Positions 32,915 to 38,447 of a stretch of 38,447 nucleotides of DNA are shown here, in pieces. The DNA comes from an uncultured bacterium (lineage in GTDB: Bacteria > Cyanobacteriota > Vampirovibrionia > Gastranaerophilales > Gastranaerophilaceae), in assembly GCA_900319365.1 (NCBI GenBank), contig ONOE01000016.1, positions 1 through 38,447 on the forward strand. The letters run 5' to 3'. The stretch's first letter is position 1, and every line of letters starts with the position of its first letter. A program made the translations under genes and the position numbers. The notes beneath the pieces were generated by a model. It did no database searches. It was not told where the DNA came from and saw only the letters and a list, made by a program, of their open reading frames with translations.

Positions 32915-33607
32915 TTAACAAATGTTAAGCAAATTTTGTTTTAAATCAGTATATAAATACTCGTAGTCTCTGTCTTTCCGCCATATATATTCAGATAATC
33001 TATGAAACATATATGATTCATTAACATTGTGACTTTCTACTCTTCTTAAAAAACTATATGTAATTGAGAGTTGTCTTATGTCTGATTTAGAATAAATTTT
33101 TTCTTTCTCCCCTCTCAAAATTGTATCGGTTACAAAAACGTAATTATTATAGACGTAAAAAAATGCATTTTTATCATAAAATTGACGGTATCGTGCAACT
33201 TGAGGTTTTTCAAAGAAATGTCTTTTCAGTTCTTTTAATTGCCTTTCATACAACATTCTCCTAAAAATCAAATAGTAATTACAAATGCAACTTTTATTAA
33301 GCCTTAATAATATTGCAACTTTTTGAGGTGGAATTTCTAAACAAAAACTTTTCATAATAATTTCTTTTTCATAATCTTCCCTAAATTCAAACATTGTTTC
33401 GATTCTTTTGGTTTCAATTCTTTTTTGTTTAAGATTTTTAGCAGAAAGGTACACAACTAAATCTCCTTTTATAGAAATCGCACCTTCATTTTTTAATTCT
33501 GATATGCATTTTTTTATTATATTAGTATCAATTTCAAGAATTGAAACTAATTCGTTAAGCGTAGTTTTTTTGAGCCGGCGGCATAATTTTAATACTTGGT
33601 CTTTCAT
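32915..33607 (-). CDS. Winged-helix-like third protein of transposon 2
   Basis: A 230-aa protein. Residues ~1-55 look like a winged helix ('KKTTLNELVSILEIDTNIIK', 'KNEGAISIKGDLVVYL'). Around 95-125, 'IPPQKVAILLRLNKSCICNY' plus 'YLIFRRML' is a second HTH that resembles the N-terminal HTH of ISXO2/IS1595-type transposases. The C-terminal 'NVNESYMFHRLSEYIWRK' is faintly like the end of those proteins, but the DDE core is not seen. It overlaps B2 by 53 bp and has GGGAGG upstream. Function unknown; accessory target selection or regulation of A2/B2 is possible. It is not a TniQ/TnsD homologue by eye. Confidence 0.65.
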   Translation of the reverse strand: MKDQVLKLCRRLKKTTLNELVSILEIDTNIIKKCISELKNEGAISIKGDLVVYLSAKNLKQKRIETKRIETMFEFREDYEKEIIMKSFCLEIPPQKVAILLRLNKSCICNYYLIFRRMLYERQLKELKRHFFEKPQVARYRQFYDKNAFFYVYNNYVFVTDTILRGEKEKIYSKSDIRQLSITYSFLRRVESHNVNESYMFHRLSEYIWRKDRDYEYLYTDLKQNLLNIC

Positions 33608-34289
33608 TGAACCTCCCTTTCAATATTTCTTCTGTTATTACATTAAATTTATTAGTTCTTGCTTGTTTTTCCAACTGTTCCAAAGTCTGAACAATTTTTC
33701 TGAACTGGTTGGTGCGTGTTGCAAGATATGTTATTGCATCTTCACTAAATTCAAGATCTGTTATTTGATTAAGAATATCTCTTAAATCTTCTTCGTTATA
33801 ATGTTCAAACCTTATCTTTTTAAATAATCTATCGTCAAAATGTTTTAATCTTGATATTTTTTTATCAACGAATCCCATTCCTGAAAGTATAATTGGCGAA
33901 CCTGTGTTATCTTGAATATCTCTTAAAATTTCAATGGCATTTTTATAACCAAATAAATAATCAACTTCATCAACTATAATAATTTTAGGATTAAATCTTA
34001 ATTGCTTTAAAATTGCATTAAAATTATCTTGCATACTAAAATAAGGATTTATTTCCAACTCCTCCATAATCAGTTTTAATAAACCATTTTGAGTAATATC
34101 ATTATTTGCTCTAATATAAATGGCATCATTTTTCGTAGCCCACCATAATAATGTTTTAGTTTTACCTATTCCATGGTCACCGTAAACAAGAGCAAGTTTT
34201 GGAATATTTGGCGGAAGTTTTTTTAAATCCTCCATTAGTCCGACAAACTTTTTGACGTTTTTTGTTCTAACAAATACATTTGCTTTCAT
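33555..34289 (-). CDS. Transposition ATPase (MuB/TnsC-like), transposon 2
   Basis: A 244-aa AAA+ ATPase with Walker A 'GDHGIGKT' (~37-44), Walker B 'KIIIVDEVDYLF' (~102-113) and sensor 'PIILSGMGF'. It lacks the N-terminal HTH domain of the phage B protein and is shorter. The size is close to short MuB/TnsC-type ATPases of compact transposons. It starts after GGAGGG, which overlaps the A2 stop, and would recruit target DNA for A2. Confidence 0.85.
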   Translation of the reverse strand: MKANVFVRTKNVKKFVGLMEDLKKLPPNIPKLALVYGDHGIGKTKTLLWWATKNDAIYIRANNDITQNGLLKLIMEELEINPYFSMQDNFNAILKQLRFNPKIIIVDEVDYLFGYKNAIEILRDIQDNTGSPIILSGMGFVDKKISRLKHFDDRLFKKIRFEHYNEEDLRDILNQITDLEFSEDAITYLATRTNQFRKIVQTLEQLEKQARTNKFNVITEEILKGRFNERPSIKIMPPAQKNYA

Positions 34290-34292
34290 CTG

Positions 34293-36287
34293 CTACCCTC
34301 CATATAAGTTGTAGTATTCATCACTTCTAATATAATCTGCGAGCCATTTCCTATCTTCAGGATTGGTGCATCCGTTATTCATTAACCACTCGTATTTTTC
34401 AAAATCAGAATCAAACATAGGTTTATTCATCTGTTTTTCACGAGGGGTTAATTTATGTTCACAAACCGTTTTTTCAGGTTCAATTTGTTCTATTTCTAAA
34501 ACCGACTCCGGCTCAATTTCTAAAATCCGAAGTTCCTCTTTTGGGAATGTTTTCTTAATTTGTTTAACCAATTTATTTTTAAGTTTTTGTTGCTTTTCGT
34601 ACTGATATTTGTATTCTTCCATATCTTTTACAGTTCCAAGAACACGAGCCATCGGGTGAACTTTTCGTACTCTGTTGGCAACACATAAAAACTCACCTTT
34701 CGTGGAATATACATTAATTTTTGATAAATCAAATAGACTATATCTAATATTGACTTTGTCCCGGATACCGAGAATTGCCTCACTCCTGTAATGCATATTT
34801 AAGAATGTAATTCCATGTTTATTTATAGTTCTGCCTTCGGTTTTCATCATCAAATCATCGAGTCTTTGAATATCAATGTTTTGTTTTTGAACGCTATTTA
34901 AACACTCTTTGATCGTTTTAGTTCTATCGTTCGGGCAGGGTTGATTATTATGAAATTCAATCCAACTATTAATATATCTACTTGCTTCCGAAACTGTCGG
35001 AATATGATTATTAGTTAATTTTTGATGCCATTGTGCGTGGAGTTTTTCACCTCTTTTTAGCCACGCCGGCTTATCTTCAATTGAAGTCCCAATGTAGCTC
35101 GGCATTCCCTTTTCAAGTTCTTCCTGAAATTCCCTGAAAAATCTTTCTATTACTTTGGCTCTTGCGTTGTAAGGTTTTGCAAAAACTGAATGTATATTTA
35201 AGTTTGCATAAACTCCGTTAAACAAATCTTCTTCAAAATCTACATTTTGGAAGAATCGAGATTTGAATGCTTTTCCGTTATCCTGATAAACTACTTTCGG
35301 AATCAAACCTAAATTAATAATTGCATTCCTTAAGGCTGATGCAATACATTGAGTGCTTTCAGTCATCATAATTTCATATCCGACAAGTGCTGTTGATTTC
35401 CAATCTAAAAAACCGACAAGAGTTGCTCTTGTCGGTCTGCCGGTGAATGGATTTATTACTTGGAAGTTTAGAACGTGTCCGTCTGCTACAATTACATCCC
35501 CAACTTCAATTTTAGAAATATCTCTTTCGATATATGGTTCAACTTTATCGTGATATGCTTTCATTCCTTCTCGTCTTAAAACCCACTCTGCGTAGTTGTT
35601 TTTTCTGAAGTTTTCTGCATATCTTTTAAATGATAAATCGCAGGGAAGATGTTCATAACCTCGTTTTTTTAATATCTCTTTTGTTAATTTAATTGCTTTT
35701 CCATAATTATATTTGCTTGGGTGAAGTAATAAGGTTAATAATATTTGCCGCATCTCATCATTCAGAATTGAATTATATTCACCCTGTTTTGTATATTTAT
35801 AATTTGGTTGTAAACATTCCGCACATTCATGCTTTTCATATTTCCTTAACCAACGGTGGAGAGTTCCAATAGAAATTGCTCCAATAAATCGATATGCTTT
35901 TGGAAGATATAATCCTGAATTATATAAATCCAAAAAATCCGAATCAGCTTGTTTTTTAGTCGTATATTTTTTCCTAAATTTAATTAATGCCAACACAATA
36001 TTTATTCTAAAATTCGCAGTAATTTTTGCATTATCTGATACAAACTGCTGTGGCTGATAATTTAAGGGAACAAGTTCCGTAGATTTATTTTCATTCTTTC
36101 TTAATTTATCCTGAAGTTCAGGTTCTAAACTTGAAAATAAAATTTCATAACTTGTACCGCCATTAACCTGAACCTCTCTTGAAATATATTTACTTTCAGG
36201 TTTATTTAATTCTAAACGAAGTGAACGGGTGCTTTTTAATCCCTTTGCTTCTGCTACATCTTTTATATTTATATATATATTTTTCAT
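34293..36287 (-). CDS. DDE transposase (MuA-like), transposon 2
   Basis: A 664-aa MuA family transposase. The N-terminal MuA DNA-binding winged helix is clear: 'IKDVAEAKGLKSTRSLRLEL' (~7-26) then 'VQVNGGTSYEILFSSLEPEL' (~40-59). Catalytic residues are Asp in 'VADGHVLNF' (~268), Asp in 'YQDNGKAF' (~336) and Glu in 'KVIERFFREFQEEL' (~380). A Mu-transposase C domain follows, and the C-terminus 'DRKWLADYIRSDEYYNLYGG' probably contacts B2. It is only distantly similar to the phage transposase; for example, the phage copy lacks this form of N-terminus. No strong ribosome binding site is close to the ATG. Confidence 0.92.
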   Translation of the reverse strand: MKNIYINIKDVAEAKGLKSTRSLRLELNKPESKYISREVQVNGGTSYEILFSSLEPELQDKLRKNENKSTELVPLNYQPQQFVSDNAKITANFRINIVLALIKFRKKYTTKKQADSDFLDLYNSGLYLPKAYRFIGAISIGTLHRWLRKYEKHECAECLQPNYKYTKQGEYNSILNDEMRQILLTLLLHPSKYNYGKAIKLTKEILKKRGYEHLPCDLSFKRYAENFRKNNYAEWVLRREGMKAYHDKVEPYIERDISKIEVGDVIVADGHVLNFQVINPFTGRPTRATLVGFLDWKSTALVGYEIMMTESTQCIASALRNAIINLGLIPKVVYQDNGKAFKSRFFQNVDFEEDLFNGVYANLNIHSVFAKPYNARAKVIERFFREFQEELEKGMPSYIGTSIEDKPAWLKRGEKLHAQWHQKLTNNHIPTVSEASRYINSWIEFHNNQPCPNDRTKTIKECLNSVQKQNIDIQRLDDLMMKTEGRTINKHGITFLNMHYRSEAILGIRDKVNIRYSLFDLSKINVYSTKGEFLCVANRVRKVHPMARVLGTVKDMEEYKYQYEKQQKLKNKLVKQIKKTFPKEELRILEIEPESVLEIEQIEPEKTVCEHKLTPREKQMNKPMFDSDFEKYEWLMNNGCTNPEDRKWLADYIRSDEYYNLYGG

Positions 36288-36343
36288 GGCACAAACACAT
36301 TAACTCCGAAGTCTAAAAATTGGAACACGACTTCCGACCATTG

Positions 36344-36406
36344 TGTCAATTTGTATCCTAAAATTTTTGTACAGGAATTGACAAGAATTTGTACAGGAAT
36401 TGACAA
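36344..36406 (+). repeat. Tandem transposon 2 end repeats, high-coordinate side
   Basis: Two direct copies of TTGTACAGGAATTGACAA, at 36367-36384 and 36389-36406 (period 22), and a partial inverted copy TGTCAATTTGTA at 36344-36355. They are likely A2 binding sites. They also overlap the place where the A2 promoter must be, so A2 could regulate itself. Confidence 0.75.
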
Positions 36407-36426
36407 AATTCCCAAAGTGGACTCTG

Positions 36427-36639
36427 CCCGAAAAATAAAACTAACTGTTAAATTCAAACAACAAGCCGAAACACAGTAATATAAATAATAAAAGCCAACT
36501 AACCCGAAGAATACTTCTAACCGTTAAGTCCGCAAAAAGAGAATTTTAGTCCATGAATTTAACACCTAGTTGTATTCCTTCCGACCACTAAAACTCAAAC
36601 AACGAGCGAACTTTCCCAAAGAATACAACTGACCGTTAA
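36427..36639 (+). repeat. Four copies of a 25-bp motif, possible prophage end
   Basis: Direct copies start at 36427 (CCCGAAAAATAAAACTAACT + GTTAA), 36503 (CCCGAAGAATACTTCTAACC + GTTAA) and 36615 (CCCAAAGAATACAACTGACC + GTTAA). A fourth, inverted copy (reverse strand GGAATACAACTAGGTGTTAA) lies at about 36552-36577. The motif is not found elsewhere in the window. The arrangement, several spaced sites with one inverted and next to the host junction, resembles the MuA binding sites at a Mu end. No gene is present from 36288 to 36818. Confidence 0.65.
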
Positions 36640-36683
36640 AATCAAAACGGTCATTAAACTATACTTGTCAAATCGGTAAAATG

Positions 36684-36717
36684 CTGGATTCTTCGGCACT
36701 TCGTACCTCAGAATGAC
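36684..36717. repeat. Possible host dispersed repeat
   Basis: CTGGATTCTTCGGCACTTCG then TACCTCAGAATGACG, with ATTCT/AGAAT arms. It looks like the short 'GTCATTCTGA...GAAGAATC' elements dispersed between genes in several bacterial genomes. If so, the prophage ends before it. Confidence 0.4.
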
Positions 36718-36784
36718 GAAACATCTTCCGAGCAAACTGCTCAAAAAAATACAATCGAACTCCCTGAAAGCTCATCAGGGCAAC

Positions 36785-36810
36785 AAAAAAGAGCCTCTAA
36801 AAAGGCTCTT
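36785..36810 (-). terminator. Rho-independent terminator of tRNA-Asp
   Basis: On the minus strand AAGAGCC-TTTTTAGA-GGCTCTT is followed by TTTT, eight bases after the tRNA 3' end. Confidence 0.85.
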
Positions 36811-36818
36811 GATTTAAA

Positions 36819-36896
36819 TGGCGGGAACGACGAGGATCGAACTCGCGACCTCTTGCGTGACAGGCAAGCGCTCTAACCAATCTGAGCTACGCTCCC
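36819..36896 (-). tRNA. tRNA-Asp (GTC)
   Basis: 78 nt including an encoded CCA. The acceptor stem GGGAGCG/CGTTCCC has one G-T pair. Anticodon stem-loop CTTGC-CTGTCAC-GCAAG gives anticodon GTC, and T-arm GCGAG-TTCGATC-CTCGT is regular. The discriminator base is G. It is a host gene about 180 bp from the last 25-bp repeat and appears intact, so it was not the integration site. Confidence 0.96.
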
Positions 36897-36916
36897 ATTT
36901 ACTTGGTTATGAACTT

Positions 36917-36944
36917 ATTATATTTACTGAATTTTAAAATGCAA
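36917..36944 (-). promoter_or_regulatory. Promoter of tRNA-Asp
   Basis: On the minus strand -35 TTGCAT (36939-36944), 16-bp spacer, -10 TATAAT (36917-36922), about 20 bp before the mature tRNA 5' end. Confidence 0.75.
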
Positions 36945-37069
36945 CTTTTTTGTAAAATATTTGTAAACCTTTGATATAATTCGGTTTTACAGGCATTTTT
37001 ATAAGAAAGAATTTTTTTCACCTGAAATTTTATTATTAAAATAATTTAATCTTGTTATATTATTAGTAT

Positions 37070-37969
37070 ATGAGGAATTTGAGAGCAAAAGGATATTTAA
37101 ACGGTGTAATCGCATCAACAAGCTACGGAACTAATCCGTTGTTTGCGCTGCCGCTTTTTGCAAGAGGCTTTGGCGTTAATTCGGTTTTATTCTACAGATA
37201 CTTTTTTGCAGTTGTGATATACGGAATTTTTCTTAAATTCTTCAAGAAAACCGATTTAAAAATTTCTTTAAGGGAATGCGGGGCGCTGTTTGTTTTCGGC
37301 GTGATTTTTTCGCTGTCATCAATTTTGCTGTTTTACGCATTTCAATTTATCGATTCGGGAATAGCATGCACTATATTATTTATTTATCCGCTTATGGTAG
37401 CGTTGATTTCAAGGATATTTTTTAAAGAGCATTTGCCAAAAATTATCCGGCTTGCGCTTTTTATGGTAATTGGCGGGATATGCCTGCTCTATGACGGGGA
37501 CGGCGCAAGAACCTTAAATATCAAAGGGGTAATATCAGTTTTAGCTTCAGCACTTGCTTATGCAATTTATATGGTCGGAATAAAGTATTCAAAAGCCGTA
37601 AAACATATCAAGCCTGATAAATTAACGTTTTATGTCATGCTTTTCGGGTTGAGCGTGTATGTTTGGAATTTGAAATTCTGTACTCAATTGCAGCCGCTAG
37701 ATTCGTGGTTTGTGTTTATGTGTGCATTTATGCTTGCGCTTTTCCCGACGATAATTTCGCTTGAAACAATTACGTTTGCGATTAAATGTATCGGAGCTAC
37801 AAAAACGGCAATACTCGGGGCTTTAGAACCTTTGACGGCATTGTTTTTCGGGGTTTTGCTTTTTGGCGAACACCTGACGATAAAAATTGCTGCGGGAATA
37901 ATAATTATTTTGTCGGGGGTGATAACCGTAATATTGCATAAGGACAAAAACCCGACAGCAAAAATTTAG
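37070..37969 (+). CDS. EamA/DMT-family membrane transporter
   Basis: A 299-aa protein with about ten hydrophobic helices in two repeated halves, as in EamA/RhaT-type drug/metabolite transporters. Visible family elements are the start 'TSYGTNPLFALPLFARGF', 'FYRYFFAVVIYGIFLKF', 'YPLMVALISRIFFKEHLP' in the first half, and 'LGALEPLTALFFGVLLFGEH' in the second half, where the 'LEP..a...g...l.E' signature is standard. The substrate is unknown. A TATAAT (about 36974) lies upstream on the plus strand, but no strong ribosome binding site precedes the ATG. A host gene. Confidence 0.85.
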   Translation: MRNLRAKGYLNGVIASTSYGTNPLFALPLFARGFGVNSVLFYRYFFAVVIYGIFLKFFKKTDLKISLRECGALFVFGVIFSLSSILLFYAFQFIDSGIACTILFIYPLMVALISRIFFKEHLPKIIRLALFMVIGGICLLYDGDGARTLNIKGVISVLASALAYAIYMVGIKYSKAVKHIKPDKLTFYVMLFGLSVYVWNLKFCTQLQPLDSWFVFMCAFMLALFPTIISLETITFAIKCIGATKTAILGALEPLTALFFGVLLFGEHLTIKIAAGIIIILSGVITVILHKDKNPTAKI

Positions 37970-38139
37970 CATGCTGCAAAACGTTAAAATTTCTGAATTT
38001 ATGCGTAAGAAATTTTTTAAAATTATTATTTAAAGGCAAGTTTTAAGTGCTATGACGGAGTAAAACAGTTCCGGCAGAACGTTTTTAAGATTTTGTAAAA
38101 AATATTTTAAAAAAAATTAAAAATATTTTAAAAAACCCC
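37970..38139. other. Intergenic, no gene seen
   Basis: AT-rich sequence after the transporter. A run of A/T tracts (38097-38135) is present; no convincing terminator or ORF. Confidence 0.5.
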
Positions 38140-38167
38140 TTGATTTTTATTTTTTTAGGAATATGAT
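38140..38167 (+). promoter_or_regulatory. Candidate host promoter
   Basis: TTGATT, 16-bp spacer, TATGAT, in very AT-rich context upstream of the last partial gene. Confidence 0.45.
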
Positions 38168-38232
38168 AAGAAATGTGCGAAATGCATGAATAAGTTTTGA
38201 AAATATAAATAGCAGGTTTTTAAAATTTATTA

Positions 38233-38270
38233 AAAATACTACTTGACAATAAAATTTTAAGTAGTATTTT
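38233..38270 (+). promoter_or_regulatory. Promoter overlapped by a perfect 12-bp inverted repeat
   Basis: AAAATACTACTT (38233-38244) and AAGTAGTATTTT (38259-38270) are exact inverted copies. TTGACA (38243-38248) overlaps the left arm and TATTTT (38265-38270, 16-bp spacer) the right arm. This would let a dimeric repressor block transcription. Confidence 0.65.
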
Positions 38271-38275
38271 AGAAG

Positions 38276-38297
38276 AACCGAGATATAAACCTCGGTT
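38276..38297 (+). promoter_or_regulatory. Leader hairpin
   Basis: AACCGAG/CTCGGTT, an exact 7-bp stem with an 8-nt loop, in the leader that follows the previous promoter. It is about 120 nt before the next start codon; the intervening GC-richer leader may be structured. Confidence 0.5.
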
Positions 38298-38418
38298 AGA
38301 ATTTATCCCAATAGCTGATGTATAATGCGTAGGCGTTGGGCGCTGAAAAATCGGAACATTGAAAACAGAATAGCTGCACCCGAGCAGAGGCATGAGCGAA
38401 AGCGAAAGGTGAGTAATT

Positions 38419-38447
38419 ATGCCAATAATGAATATTTTGGCTAATTG
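38419..38447 (+). CDS. Start of an unidentified host gene (partial)
   Basis: ATG with AAAGGTGA upstream begins MPIMNILAN before the window ends. Too short to identify. The long, regulated leader (from ~38270) suggests a well-expressed or controlled gene. Confidence 0.4.

Larger units (their letters stand above)
32776..36408 (-). mobile_element. Compact three-gene Mu-type transposon (proposed)
   Basis: An approx. 3.6-kb unit with its own DDE transposase (A2), ATPase (B2) and a winged-helix-like protein in one operon. It is bounded by TTTTGTCAATTTCTGTACAA at the low-coordinate end and the inverted near-copy (CTGTACAA with C for T) at the other. Ends start with TGT, as in Mu/Tn7/Tn552-class elements. 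No clear 5-bp target duplication is seen directly outside either end (CGTTT against AAATT), so the exact borders are uncertain. It lies between the phage early promoter region and the 25-bp repeats near the host junction. Confidence 0.6.

Noticed and set aside
32776..36408. CRISPR-associated or Tn7-type transposon
   Set aside because: Ends begin TGT and there is an A/B pair, but no Cas gene, no CRISPR repeats and no TniQ/TnsD-like protein are present; A2 has a typical MuA N-terminus.
32809..36490. CAGTAATAT direct repeat (32810 and 36473) as a target duplication
   Set aside because: Only nine bases match, one copy is inside the proposed element, and position relative to the end motifs is not consistent.
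36730..36780. Two more hairpins (GAGCA/TGCTC, CCCTGA/TCAGGG) as a phage end structure
   Set aside because: They lie past the presumed host repeat and more likely belong to the tRNA downstream region; no link to the transposases.
36819..36896. tRNA-Asp as the attachment site
   Set aside because: The gene is complete with its CCA and terminator, no partial second copy of its 3' end is seen, and the phage uses DDE transposition.

Overview
The window is almost entirely one transposable (Mu-like) prophage of a low-GC bacterium. It is seen from the middle of its late region (position 1) to what looks like its left end (about 36.4-36.65 kb), followed by about 1.7 kb of host chromosome: a tRNA-Asp gene, an EamA/DMT-family transporter and the start of another gene. 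Genes have strong AGGAGG-type ribosome binding sites and use the standard code. I cannot assign a genus. Low-GC gut lineages such as Gastranaerophilales, Firmicutes or Elusimicrobia would fit, but nothing in the window decides between them.

Layout. (1) 1-10123, minus strand: a late operon with Mu-type head genes and part of the tail. In transcription order these are protease/scaffold, major capsid, decoration, gp36-like, gp37-like, tail sheath, tail tube, portal, a C5-cytosine methyltransferase, gpF, an N6-adenine methyltransferase, gpG and the start of a possible tyrosine recombinase. (2) 10124-10356: a divergent promoter region rich in inverted repeats. (3) 10357-24129, plus strand: a second late operon with a small membrane protein, terminase small and large subunits, a tail assembly chaperone with a -1 frameshift at G GGA AAG, tape measure, P2-type U, X, D, V, W, J and I baseplate/tail genes, a fibre, three tandem collar-domain proteins and an amidase endolysin. 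(4) 24140-28071, plus strand: an accessory region with two paralogous Gly-rich-start proteins and a set of orphan genes. Three units of the orphan set are each preceded by a nearly identical ~87-bp repeat holding a 41-bp dyad. (5) 28160-32564, minus strand: the early/middle region with a Ner-like HTH protein, transposase A, ATPase B, a small membrane protein, GemA/gp16, a Met-rich protein and a Mor/C-family activator.

(6) 32776-36408, minus strand: a second complete Mu-type transposase/ATPase pair plus a third winged-helix-like gene. It is bounded by inverted copies of an 18-bp motif, TTGTCAATTYCTGTACAA, which is tandemly repeated at one end. I read this as a compact three-gene transposon sitting in the prophage's left-end control region. 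Outside it, four copies of a different 25-bp motif (one inverted) lie between the transposon and the host DNA, and could be the prophage's own transposase-binding end.

How it works together. A and B would integrate and replicate the phage by transposition. The Mor/C-like protein would switch on the two divergent late operons and perhaps the repeat-headed accessory cassettes. A Mu-type head is combined with a P2-type contractile tail. The two methyltransferases probably protect phage DNA from restriction. No recognisable lysogeny repressor is present where Mu carries one, and that is where the second transposon lies. The other end of the prophage is outside the window.
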